Shown here: positions 1 to 6,782 of the stretch, piece after piece | Layout of the letters: the number at the start of each line of letters is the position of its first letter | Numbering within the stretch: the stretch's first letter is position 1 | IMG/VR virus record: IMGVR_UViG_3300025769_000334 | Location: 1-37,490 of that record | Source of the DNA: a virus | Length of the DNA: 37,490 nucleotides | Strand: one strand, 5' to 3' | Notes under the pieces: generated by a model | Database searches by the model: none | What the model saw: only the letters and a program-made list of their open reading frames with translations | What the model was told of the DNA's origin: nothing | Program-made: the position numbers and the translations under genes

Positions 1-55
1 GGGTCTGGCTCACCGCACCAAAGATGAGTGAACGGTGATTCTTGGGCTGGTTCAC
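1..55 (-). CDS. Partial CDS, 5' end only, function unknown
   Basis: The minus strand opens a GTG-started frame at 55 that stays open to the window edge (about 18 codons, beginning MNQPKNHRSL). It is preceded by GAGGAGG at 61-67 (read on the minus strand), 5 nt before the GTG. This is one of the few clear Shine-Dalgarno sequences in the window and is the main reason to call it. It follows the HNH gene in the same direction after 33 nt. Too little protein is present to assign a function. Confidence 0.4.
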   Translation of the reverse strand, partial: MNQPKNHRSLIFGAVSQT

Positions 56-88
56 ACAAGCCTCCTCGTATCCGTAATCCCGATACAC

Positions 89-754
89 TTATACTGTCAA
101 TAACAGATGTTGTTGGGGCTCAGTGATATTCGCGCCTTTAGCCAGATTTTCTGCGGCTTTCAGCGGTTGGAGATTTAACCAGTGATTAGCATATTTGATC
201 TGTTCGAGATCCGTCAAATCAAAGCTCGCCAGCGGAAGGACGTGATCCACATGCCAGTAGCTTCCGTAATTCTCCCATGTCATTCCCTCCTGGAATAATG
301 ACTCTAAGTGTGATCGCAGGTAACTTGGACTACACCCTGTAAGCTGAGACGTGGACATCCCACATGACCTTACCATTACAGATATCCTAGATCGAATATT
401 CCTTGATGCCCTAAATTCCGGATCAAGCCTACTCCTCTTCCGTATGTATTTTCGATGAGCAACCCTCACTTTCTCTGGGTTGTCCTTTCGCCATCTGGCA
501 GCATTCTTATGAACCTTCTCTGGGTTAGCTTTCGTCCATTTGTCACTGGAATCCTTACACTTTTCCTTATTATTCTCGTAGTAATTTTTATTGATTACCT
601 TACGTCTGTCTGGGTTGTTATTTTTCCAGAGAGAAGCCCGTTTCTTAACTTTATCCTTGTTTCGTAGATAGTATTCTCGCTTCGATTTCCTAACACGCTC
701 CTTGTTTTTTTCAGCCCACATCCTCTTGTAAGCCTTTTTTTCTTCCTCAATCAT
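89..754 (-). CDS. HNH homing-type endonuclease
   Basis: A 221-residue HNH nuclease, expected to cut DNA using a metal bound by the ββα-metal core. The catalytic module is at residues 147-185: WHVDH (His148, Asp150, His151), then NHWLNLQPL (Asn170, His171, Asn174), then ENLAKGA. This spacing is typical of phage free-standing HNH enzymes. Residues 1-105 are very Lys/Arg-rich and carry repeated NPEKV…RWRK/NKNYYE-like units, as in DNA-binding helical repeats of such nucleases. The start ATG lies 4 nt from a palindromic box (759-773). It is either a selfish homing endonuclease or a packaging-associated HNH; it is far from the terminase genes in this window, which favours the first, although on a circular genome the left end's neighbours are unknown. 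Confidence 0.85.
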   Translation of the reverse strand: MIEEEKKAYKRMWAEKNKERVRKSKREYYLRNKDKVKKRASLWKNNNPDRRKVINKNYYENNKEKCKDSSDKWTKANPEKVHKNAARWRKDNPEKVRVAHRKYIRKRSRLDPEFRASRNIRSRISVMVRSCGMSTSQLTGCSPSYLRSHLESLFQEGMTWENYGSYWHVDHVLPLASFDLTDLEQIKYANHWLNLQPLKAAENLAKGANITEPQQHLLLTV

Positions 755-758
755 TTTA

Positions 759-773
759 AGTCTTACTATGATT
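759..773 (-). promoter_or_regulatory. Dispersed palindromic box, upstream of HNH gene
   Basis: Read towards the downstream gene the box is AATCATA-G-TAAGACT, followed by TAAA and then the ATG, 4 nt from the box. The gene-proximal half TAAGACT is intact and the distal half has two changes from the perfect palindrome. Confidence 0.55.
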
Positions 774-778
774 ATGTT

Positions 779-925
779 TCAGTTGTGCCAGTAAGCCATA
801 TACCCACCCTTGACTCGTCGCCTCTTAATGAGCTTCTGATCGATCAGGTAGTTCAGCGAATGCTGGATAGATCTGGGCGAGTCACAGAAATGCGCCGCAA
901 AATCGAATGTCGGTTGCGCTGTCAT
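779..925 (-). CDS. Small winged-helix-like protein (48 aa)
   Basis: A 48-codon frame beginning MTAQPTFDFAAHF and ending GYMAYWHN. Its ATG overlaps the stop of the upstream gene as ATGA (922-925), which strongly suggests translational coupling. The order helix, RSIQHSLNYLI helix, DQKLIKRRRV, GGYMAYW resembles a minimal winged helix: a recognition helix, then a basic wing and an aromatic strand. A DNA-binding role is inferred from this pattern only. The opposite-strand frame across this region has the low-complexity Ser/Cys/Arg look of a shadow. Confidence 0.5.
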   Translation of the reverse strand: MTAQPTFDFAAHFCDSPRSIQHSLNYLIDQKLIKRRRVKGGYMAYWHN

Positions 926-1287
926 TGGTCGGATAGCTCAGTGTTGGATCTACAAAGATGCTCGTTTCCAGTAGCGGCGAAGCCGTATCGCTTGCCTTTC
1001 GGGTCTGGGAGCAGTTGCCCGTTTGCGAGGATGTCGCAGACCAACTTGCGCTCTGGATCGCGCATGTGCTTTTTCAGCCGCGACAGCATTTCCACGCGGC
1101 GACGGTTCCAGTCGGCTGAGTGCGACAGCTTGCTGCAATGCTCCACCAGTTCGTTCTGCATAAGCTTCCCACTTGGATCACCCACGGCGGCACGGATGTC
1201 CGCTAAAAGACCCAACAAGGCGGTGGACTCAACGCTGACCGCGTTGGAGTCCTCCTTGGATGCAATGTTTTTAGGCGCGGTCATCAT
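922..1287 (-). CDS. Hypothetical phage protein
   Basis: A 121-residue soluble protein not recognised as a named family. The N-terminal 35 residues are Ala/Ser-rich. The middle (HCSKLSHSADWNRRRVEMLS) is amphipathic and basic, and the C-terminus has a short DILANGQLLPDPKGKRYGF segment. The start MM at 1287 has AAGGGGG immediately upstream, a usable ribosome site. Its stop overlaps the start of the small winged-helix protein, so the two form a coupled pair downstream of the methyltransferase. An overlapping plus-strand frame (785-1312) is rejected as a shadow because this strand fits the operon and has a ribosome site. Confidence 0.6.
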   Translation of the reverse strand: MMTAPKNIASKEDSNAVSVESTALLGLLADIRAAVGDPSGKLMQNELVEHCSKLSHSADWNRRRVEMLSRLKKHMRDPERKLVCDILANGQLLPDPKGKRYGFAATGNEHLCRSNTELSDQ

Positions 1288-1335
1288 CCCCCTTCGGTTT
1301 TCGTGTTCATGATCGGTTCTCGTCGCATGTTGCTA

Positions 1336-2037
1336 TTAGCTGTCCTCATTCTCTGCAAGTTGTGATAATGCACTGTTGTGCGAATTGAAGATATGGAGCC
1401 CCAAGTCGGGATGCACGCAGTTGCGGAGAATCTGAGCCGGACAGTGATTCTTACCGTAGTAAATGTTTTCGTCGTAGTGGATACCGAGCCATTCTTGCAG
1501 CGCCTTCTTTCCCACCAGGTTGCACTTATTTATAAATCCAGCAGGCCTAGGCACATCAAAGTCCTCAAAGTCGAAGTTAGACCAGAACATGTGACGACCC
1601 ATTTTTTTACCCTCGATGAGCGGCGCGTAGTATGGAACCACGTTCTCCACTACCCATTTGCACTTTGCGTATGTTTGCAGGAAGATTATTTCCTCGTAGA
1701 GTTTCATATCTGGGTATCGCTTTAGCTTATGTCTCGTTGCCTTAGCCATCCGCAAATGCGTCTGGCACGGTGGACTTGTCCAGATGAAGTCGAACTCATC
1801 GAAGTGATCTAGCAGGTATTGGTGAGCATCACCCACGATCACCAGGTCTTGAGGATGGAGCCGCCGATATACGTCTGCGATTTTCGGCTCATTTTCGACC
1901 GCGACGACCTCGACGTTATCCCACTTCTTGCGGTTTCCACCTAGTCCAGCATACAGGTTAAGAACCCGCAACGGCACACAACCAGACGATAGATTCAACT
2001 CCATTCCGCCGCTTCGCTCTGTCATTACGTGATTCAT
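1336..2037 (-). CDS. DNA (cytosine-5) methyltransferase, short phage form
   Basis: A 233-residue C5 methyltransferase, predicted to move a methyl group from S-adenosylmethionine to cytosine in phage DNA. Motif I is LNLYAGLGGNRKKW (about 27-39, SAM binding), followed by VENE (47-50). Motif IV has the catalytic cysteine in TSPPCQ (Cys91) and motif VI is VVENV (about 129-133). It is short for the family (typically above 300), and the usual motifs VIII-X and a separate target-recognition domain are not obvious. No restriction endonuclease is next to it apart from the distant HNH gene, so it more likely protects phage DNA from host restriction than forms a classical R-M pair. Alternative starts are Met5 and Met12. 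Confidence 0.9.
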   Translation of the reverse strand: MNHVMTERSGGMELNLSSGCVPLRVLNLYAGLGGNRKKWDNVEVVAVENEPKIADVYRRLHPQDLVIVGDAHQYLLDHFDEFDFIWTSPPCQTHLRMAKATRHKLKRYPDMKLYEEIIFLQTYAKCKWVVENVVPYYAPLIEGKKMGRHMFWSNFDFEDFDVPRPAGFINKCNLVGKKALQEWLGIHYDENIYYGKNHCPAQILRNCVHPDLGLHIFNSHNSALSQLAENEDS

Positions 2038-2044
2038 CTATTTG

Positions 2045-2320
2045 TTAGTCGATGTATTCACTTCGATAAACCCAAGCTGCATTTTTACACGCACCGCATA
2101 TGGGGTGGCTGCCTCTACTTGTTTTTGAATGACGACCTTTCCCCCCACATACTCGGCATCGGAAACGGCGACTAACAAGACGGTGCACACAATTCGCTCC
2201 CCGTTCAGAGTCAGCGTTGGTTTGTGTTTTAGTATCGTTTTTAGTTATCATAATTCGTTCTAGTCGCGGTTGCTGTCTTTTACGTTCAGTCAAATAGTTA
2301 CCTTTTGGTAGATTACCCAT
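2045..2320 (-). CDS. Small zinc-ribbon protein
   Basis: A 91-residue basic protein. Residues 54-80 contain RCRVCGGKGRHSKTSRGSHP then ICGACKNA: two CxxC knuckles 17 residues apart, the ligand pattern of a zinc ribbon. The rest is charged and low in complexity. Neither possible start (MGNLPKG at 2320 or the internal MITKND 23 codons later) has a clear ribosome site, and the family homology would start in the Cys region, so the N-terminus is uncertain. It lies between the methyltransferase and a winged-helix-like gene; nucleic-acid binding is a guess. Confidence 0.6.
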   Translation of the reverse strand: MGNLPKGNYLTERKRQQPRLERIMITKNDTKTQTNADSERGANCVHRLVSRRFRCRVCGGKGRHSKTSRGSHPICGACKNAAWVYRSEYID

Positions 2321-2333
2321 TGGTAGAGTAATC

Positions 2334-2606
2334 TCAGAATAATGCCCGGTCCTTCCCGAAGACCGTAGCTGTGTTTTTATTCGCTCCTGCCTTAATAACG
2401 TAATAGTGAGCTGGGATAATGCGTGACGGCTGAACCCTTTCCGGCTCCTCCCATACGAGATCGATGGCGACCAGCCGCTCTAAACATTTTTTGGCACCCG
2501 GGAAATCCTTCTCGATTTGTAGCGCGGTCTTGCCTGGGTTGTCGTTAATGAATGTCCTGATTGCTTTGCACTTCAGCAGAAACTTGATTCGTTCTTTCGG
2601 TGTCAT
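2334..2606 (-). CDS. Hypothetical protein, winged-helix-like
   Basis: A 90-residue protein. Residues 12-60 read as helix (KCKAIRTFINDNPGKTALQI), helix (EKDFPGAKKCLERLVAIDLV), then a short wing (WEEPERVQ…HYYVI). This layout resembles small winged-helix phage proteins; DNA binding is inferred and unproven. The ATG at 2606 is one base from a degenerate copy of the dispersed palindromic box (2608-2622). No Shine-Dalgarno is seen. Confidence 0.6.
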   Translation of the reverse strand: MTPKERIKFLLKCKAIRTFINDNPGKTALQIEKDFPGAKKCLERLVAIDLVWEEPERVQPSRIIPAHYYVIKAGANKNTATVFGKDRALF

Positions 2607-2607
2607 G

Positions 2608-2622
2608 AGTCTTCGTAGGCTT
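2608..2622 (-). promoter_or_regulatory. Dispersed palindromic box, degenerate copy
   Basis: In gene orientation it is AAGCCTA-C-GAAGACT, then C, then ATG. About 12 of 15 positions match the palindrome consensus, and the 1-nt distance to the start codon equals that of the copy at 3438. The 108-nt gap 2607-2714 holds nothing else recognised. Confidence 0.4.
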
Positions 2623-2714
2623 TGGGTTTAGTTGATTAGAGAAAAGGGTGGCAGACTATTAGCGTTTACTGAGTCGGCTGCGCGGTCTGCCAGCGTCCAT
2701 GGACTCGGAATTGA

Positions 2715-3242
2715 TTAAAAGATCTTGCGGCGATACTCCAAGTAACTGTGATTATCTTGAAACTCTCCTGCACAGATCGTAGGCTTCCAATCTGAACCGC
2801 TGTCACGCACACGCCACTGATCGCCCTCCTGAATGACTGTGTTTCGACCGAGTATTACGTAGTGAGATTCCCCTTCGGCTAATGCAGCCTCTCCCTCGGG
2901 AGTTAGTTCTACTGTATCATCCAAATCGAAATCAGACCAGTCGGGTTCTTCCCATGGGGCATTTATCTCTTCCGCATAAGCGCACTCATCCATGCACCAT
3001 GCCCAACCGGCGATATCGACAGCATTGTCATGCTTAGACGAGTGACTCTCCCGAGCGAGCTTGATCAGGATCATGATCATCGGCACCTGCGATGGCTTCA
3101 CATCCCAGCCAAACAAGTGGTTCATCATTCCGGCTACCTTTGCCATATCGACATCGGGTGGTCCGTAGTCTTCGTTTCGTGATCCGGAGACCAGTCGCTT
3201 TGCTTCGTCGAGCATATGCTCTGCTTTTGCTTCTTTACTCAT
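2715..3242 (-). CDS. DUF6378-like phage protein
   Basis: A 175-residue protein. Residues 8-85 carry the pattern of the DUF6378 phage family: LDEAKRLVSGSRNEDYGPPD, then KPSQVPMIMILIKLARES, then KHDNAVDIAGWAWCMDE. The conserved acidic and Lys/Arg residues and all-helical look recall MazG-type nucleotide hydrolases, but this function is not established and is only a possibility. The C-terminal 65 residues (from VELTPEGEAAL) form a separate β-rich tail with no recognised fold. The start overlaps the stop of the preceding HTH gene as ATGA, so the two are translationally coupled. Confidence 0.7.
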   Translation of the reverse strand: MSKEAKAEHMLDEAKRLVSGSRNEDYGPPDVDMAKVAGMMNHLFGWDVKPSQVPMIMILIKLARESHSSKHDNAVDIAGWAWCMDECAYAEEINAPWEEPDWSDFDLDDTVELTPEGEAALAEGESHYVILGRNTVIQEGDQWRVRDSGSDWKPTICAGEFQDNHSYLEYRRKIF

Positions 3243-3436
3243 AGTCCTTGATTTGATGGTTCTTGGCAGGTGTGTTTCAGGCTCGACTTTTCGACCTGGT
3301 AATTTCTAAGACCGGACCTCCGGTCTCGCAGTAAAGGAAACGTCCCCTCCTTGATCCAGCGTAGAACTGTCCTGGGATCGCGACCTACAATTTTCGCAGC
3401 TTCAGCTAGGCTTATCCATTCTTCGTTAACATTCAT
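3239..3436 (-). CDS. MerR/excisionase-type HTH protein
   Basis: A 65-residue protein with one winged HTH (helix_turn_helix_17 / AlpA-Xis type). SLAEAAKIVGRDPRTVLRWI is the two-helix turn and KEGTFPLLRDRRSGLRNYQV the wing. Such proteins serve as excisionases (directionality factors) or small regulators. The integrase is about 10 kb away on the other strand, so an excisionase role is possible but not demonstrated. The ATG at 3436 sits one base from a palindromic box, the closest spacing seen. Confidence 0.75.
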   Translation of the reverse strand: MNVNEEWISLAEAAKIVGRDPRTVLRWIKEGTFPLLRDRRSGLRNYQVEKSSLKHTCQEPSNQGL

Positions 3437-3437
3437 A

Positions 3438-3452
3438 AGACTTAGTAAGATT
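3438..3452 (-). promoter_or_regulatory. Dispersed palindromic box, upstream of HTH gene
   Basis: Gene orientation AATCTTA-C-TAAGTCT, then T, then ATG (reads …TAAGTCTTATG). One change in each half-site. The palindrome ends one base before the start codon, so any mRNA starting upstream would carry the hairpin against the initiation site. Confidence 0.6.
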
Positions 3453-3490
3453 GAGCTAATCGTTCGCTAAGTTGACTGGCAAGGATAATT

Positions 3491-3817
3491 TCATGATTCT
3501 TCCTTTTCGTCGTAGCAGTGAAGTTCCTCGAGCATGATTTTGAAGAGATCCTCGATCACATGGTGATCGATGCAGCACTTATCATATTGCCATCCCCCAT
3601 TCCGATCCTGGGGAGTCATGAAGTCGAAACCCATATCGATCATTTCTGATGCAGTCTTGATTTCGATCTTATGGCTCCACTCTCCGAGCCGGAGTATGAA
3701 GTTCTCCCTCTGTTTTTGATCCCGAGCGATGATCAGCACATTGAGATGATTCTTGGTTAGCTGGATTACCTCTTTGAGCATCCGGCTTGTTCTTCCTGTT
3801 CTTCTTAGTGATTTCAT
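3491..3817 (-). CDS. Small P-loop-like phage protein
   Basis: A 108-residue protein. The N-terminus LRRTGRTSRML resembles the GRTTRM-type degenerate P-loop found at the start of many small phage proteins, followed by β-strand LNVLIIARD and later KCCIDHHVIED, which takes the place of a Walker B-like strand. ATP binding is therefore suggested, but no helicase or nuclease motifs follow. The start overlaps the stop of the rusA-type gene as ATGA, placing it in the same transcript. Confidence 0.6.
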   Translation of the reverse strand: MKSLRRTGRTSRMLKEVIQLTKNHLNVLIIARDQKQRENFILRLGEWSHKIEIKTASEMIDMGFDFMTPQDRNGGWQYDKCCIDHHVIEDLFKIMLEELHCYDEKEES

Positions 3818-4239
3818 AGGTTTTCTATTTTGATGTAAATGCCTGTGCGGTCAGCGTGGGCTTTTTGGATTATTTCCGAGGCTACCTGGGCATCGTCCTT
3901 CCAGAATTGGAGATCTGTCATGCAATCGAATAGCATCTTGTTGAGATTGTGAGTATCCGGCTTGGTAGACTTCCAAACGAATTCCCGATTTAGCTTCTTG
4001 GTTTTTTGTGTGTGAGGGAAACACCACTTGACTGTGCATTCCAGGGGTCCGGTCCCGAACCATCTGTCAGGTATGTGTGAGGATAGTGCCGCCATCAGCT
4101 TTGCTCTCGTCTCAGCTACCTTGGGAGGCTCGTAGTGAATCACCTTCCCCTTAACGACTTTCGTCGCCTTCATCTGGTGCGTTGTGGTCGGCACCTTTTT
4201 CATCGGCATCCAGAAATCGTGCTCTCTTACATTGTTCAT
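3814..4239 (-). CDS. rusA: RusA-like Holliday junction resolvase
   Basis: A 141-residue RusA-family endonuclease, which resolves four-way DNA junctions produced in phage recombination and replication. Signature residues 91-119 are KPDTHNLNK, then FDCMTDL, then FWKDDAQV, and the end has GIYIKI as in E. coli RusA. Asp95 and the Asp115-Asp116 pair match known catalytic acids (E. coli Asp70 and Asp90/91), and Lys101 matches Lys76. The position of E. coli Asp72 is occupied by His97 (codon CAC, one base from GAC), which may impair metal binding. The start at MNNVREH (4239) is preferred over upstream Mets, since the upstream extension is encoded by the C/G-run repeat region and 141 residues fits the family. 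Confidence 0.85.
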   Translation of the reverse strand: MNNVREHDFWMPMKKVPTTTHQMKATKVVKGKVIHYEPPKVAETRAKLMAALSSHIPDRWFGTGPLECTVKWCFPHTQKTKKLNREFVWKSTKPDTHNLNKMLFDCMTDLQFWKDDAQVASEIIQKAHADRTGIYIKIENL

Positions 4240-4550
4240 GTTTTTTGTATTTTTTGTTTTTGTTTTTTTGGTCTGATCGCTCGCGCCCGTCACTGGCATA
4301 TGTATCTGGTCAGAATATGGGGGGCGGCTTTTTAGCCCCCCTATTACTACCCGCATACATGTGACATGTGTGTGCATGGGTGGGAGTGGTATCAAACTTG
4401 TATACTTTAGTATGGGGGGGTATACCACTTTCTGGTATCACCCCCCCCCATGGGGGGGGTATACTACCACTTTTCGTCAAAGTATCAAAAACACCGTTTT
4501 GACGGTAAATAACAGAAAGTGTCAAAGTGTCAAAAAGGGGGGTGATACCA
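4240..4550. other. Non-coding, repeat-rich region; candidate replication origin
   Basis: A 311-nt gap between the resolvase and primase-helicase genes. It contains a T-rich stretch (4241-4269), a hairpin with GGGGGGC/GCCCCCC arms (4319-4341), five copies of a TGGTAT(C/A) or TATACCA(CT) element next to C or G runs, a C9-AT-G8 hairpin (4441-4459), a small ACCGT/ACGGT hairpin (4493-4506), and three AAGT(A/G)TCAA repeats (near 4480 and 4517-4534). Iteron-like repeats beside a primase-helicase gene suggest an origin. Frames through it encode the repeats themselves and look spurious. Confidence 0.5.
4414..4471. repeat. G-run/TATACCACT repeats and C9-AT-G8 hairpin
   Basis: G7 followed by TATACCACT (4414-4429), then TGGTATCA followed by nine C (4433-4449), AT, eight G and TATACTACCACT (4452-4471). 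The middle forms an almost perfect C-run/G-run hairpin flanked by the same TGGTAT/TACCA element in opposite orientations. A further G6-TGATACCACT copy lies at 4537-4552 and AGTGGTATCA at 4385-4394. The long homopolymers are likely to vary in length between clones or reads. Confidence 0.75.
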
Positions 4551-6782
4551 CTAGTCATTTTTGACCTCCGTAGTTTCCAATTTCAGGATTACCTGCCCCT
4601 TGACATACTTAAAGTCCGGATGGTAACGACAGCGTTTTTTGATGGTATTCATAGTGCCACCACCAACCTCCTCGAGATCTTTCCAGTTAACCTCGGTGCG
4701 TCCTTCGGCGATCTCATCGAATAACTCACGAAACTCTGCGTTCTTCTCGGCCTGAATATTTTTATTCACCTTCTCAGCTACTTTCTGACCCTTCCTCCAA
4801 TTATCCTCACTGGACTCAGGAGTCGCATCTGCCAGCAAAGAGCCTTCACCGGTCTCTAGGATATGCAGAGGATACTTGAAGAACACGTTACGAGGCTCGA
4901 ATCCGTGGAATTCCCGTAAGGTACCCTCAATCCTCCAACCTGTGGCATATTTCGCCGATTTCAGCTCATCCTGAACCTTCTGGCCGTCAATATCGTAGTT
5001 ATTCTTCCTCGCGATCTCCTGTAACCGCGCAGGATCTTCCAAATCGTCATGCGTAACATTGTTATCGTCCCTCCAGGTGGCCGAAACCCAGTCGAGTTCC
5101 TCGGCCATGGACCTCGCATGCCACCTCCGAGTGATCTGGGTGCGCCGATTGTCGTCTATAATCAACTCAATCATGTCTATAATGGCATCAGGATCGCGTG
5201 AAAACACCCCTGAGCCGCTGGATCGGTCCCGGGAAGACTTCTGCCCCTGAGCCCCCTTCGAGTGATGGTGAGCATACACGACAGTGACCCCCAGATTCAC
5301 GGCAATTTTGTCGAATTGATTACAAAAGTACGCCATTTCCTGAGCAGAGTTCTCATCGCCGGTCAAAACCTTGTAGATCGGATCCACGATGATCATCGAA
5401 TAGCCACGATCCTCGGATCTCCGGATAATCTTGGGCGCCAGCTTGTCCATCGACACCGCATTGCCTCTCAAATTCCACACATCGAGGTTTCCGTTAGTTT
5501 TCACACCGAGTTTCCGTTTTATCTGCCACAGACGGTGCTTATTTGACTTCAAAGCCAACTCGAGGTTGATATAGGCCACCCTGCCCTGTCTTACCTTCCA
5601 GCCGAGCCAGTATCCACCCGTGGCGACCGCAATCGCGAGCTGTTGCAGGCAAAATGACTTCCCAGCCTTACTCGGACCACTCAGGAGTAGCTTGTGACCC
5701 TTCCGGAGAATTCCCTCGATCATTTGCGGATCAAGTTCCGGTTCATCCAAGTCATCCGTGTCCGTTTCAAACTGTGGCAGATCATCGCGCACATCTTCAG
5801 CCCAATTATGCCACTCTTTCCATGATGACATCCCGATATGAGTATCGATCACGAACTGTTTATTGCCATTCCGCAGAACACCAGGCATTCGACTCAATCT
5901 GGACGGATTCCGGTTCTGACGGTCCATCACTAGTCCGTTTTTCTCGCAAACCGCATAGAGGATATCAACACGCTCCCGATATTCCTTAAGCGTGTCTGCA
6001 TAGATTTTCACGACAGCATGCACACTCTTTCCTCCCGAGTAGACCAGAGCAGCTACCGGTAACTTGAGGTCTTTGATCAACGCGATCTGTCTGGGGACTT
6101 CAACTACATCGGATTCGACAAGTGCGTATTTATAGGATACAACATTCTCATCCGTTACTCCTACACCATCCATCGGGTTGAATCGGATCCAAGCGCCGAC
6201 CTCCGGATTGTAATCGCCGAAGACTCTTCTGAATGGCCATTGCTGCAACTCACTGATCAGTTGACCGGCAGTGCGATCATAGCAGCCCTTCTGGGGTAGG
6301 TGCCTTCCCGCTTTTTCGTTAAACCAAGACTCCGTAACATACCCGACATTCTCATCAGCGTCGAATAATGCCGTCAGATACTTGATCACCTGTTCTTCCG
6401 GACTCCAATCGGCGTCGGATGGCTGAATAAACTCACCCACCTGGATGTAATTTTTATCTACCAGAACCGGTGCCTCGTACTTGAGTGCCTCACCCCTTAC
6501 CAGTGCTCGATTCGGGATATGTCTGGTATTCCCGTGCTGATCCCACGTGAGAGGACTCTCGGTCCCATATTCGAATGCCTTATCCCATTGCCTCGCAGTT
6601 TCAGTTGGTGTATCTGATAGAGACATACATATTTCTTTCAAGTGATCTACCTCATCGAGGTTTAACGCCCCACCCGCATAGTAGCCACCTGCGAGATTTC
6701 CGCAATTGCGTTTAGTCTCATGGCGATTGCCATCAAACATGCCTTGTTGTATTTGTTTTTCTATTACTTCTGCTGGAGTCAT
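4551..6782 (-). CDS. Primase (AEP-like)–RepA-type helicase fusion protein
   Basis: A 743-residue replication protein. Residues about 150-330 look like an archaeo-eukaryotic (AEP/PrimPol-type) primase: YALVESD (motif I region, 229-235), YSGGKSVHAVVKI (motif II sxH, Ser253/His255) and SRMPGVLRNG (motif III region, about 297-306). Residues 360-560 form an AAA_25/RepA-like hexameric helicase: Walker A GPSKAGKS (369-376), Walker B MIIVDP (463-468), then VVYAHHHSKG (501-510). The C-terminus (about 680-743) has a short winged-helix look. It would start synthesis and unwind DNA at the phage origin, which plausibly lies just downstream (4240-4550). Its start overlaps the helicase gene stop as ATGA. 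Confidence 0.85.
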   Translation of the reverse strand: MTPAEVIEKQIQQGMFDGNRHETKRNCGNLAGGYYAGGALNLDEVDHLKEICMSLSDTPTETARQWDKAFEYGTESPLTWDQHGNTRHIPNRALVRGEALKYEAPVLVDKNYIQVGEFIQPSDADWSPEEQVIKYLTALFDADENVGYVTESWFNEKAGRHLPQKGCYDRTAGQLISELQQWPFRRVFGDYNPEVGAWIRFNPMDGVGVTDENVVSYKYALVESDVVEVPRQIALIKDLKLPVAALVYSGGKSVHAVVKIYADTLKEYRERVDILYAVCEKNGLVMDRQNRNPSRLSRMPGVLRNGNKQFVIDTHIGMSSWKEWHNWAEDVRDDLPQFETDTDDLDEPELDPQMIEGILRKGHKLLLSGPSKAGKSFCLQQLAIAVATGGYWLGWKVRQGRVAYINLELALKSNKHRLWQIKRKLGVKTNGNLDVWNLRGNAVSMDKLAPKIIRRSEDRGYSMIIVDPIYKVLTGDENSAQEMAYFCNQFDKIAVNLGVTVVYAHHHSKGAQGQKSSRDRSSGSGVFSRDPDAIIDMIELIIDDNRRTQITRRWHARSMAEELDWVSATWRDDNNVTHDDLEDPARLQEIARKNNYDIDGQKVQDELKSAKYATGWRIEGTLREFHGFEPRNVFFKYPLHILETGEGSLLADATPESSEDNWRKGQKVAEKVNKNIQAEKNAEFRELFDEIAEGRTEVNWKDLEEVGGGTMNTIKKRCRYHPDFKYVKGQVILKLETTEVKND

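Noticed and set aside
785-1312. A 175-residue plus-strand frame opposite the hypothetical minus-strand genes
   Set aside because: Ser/Cys/Arg-rich without domain; the minus strand has coupled ATGA genes with a ribosome site and fits the operon.
4310-4564. Two overlapping frames (both strands) in the homopolymer region
   Set aside because: Their sequence is just the translated repeats and C/G runs; no ribosome site and no domain.
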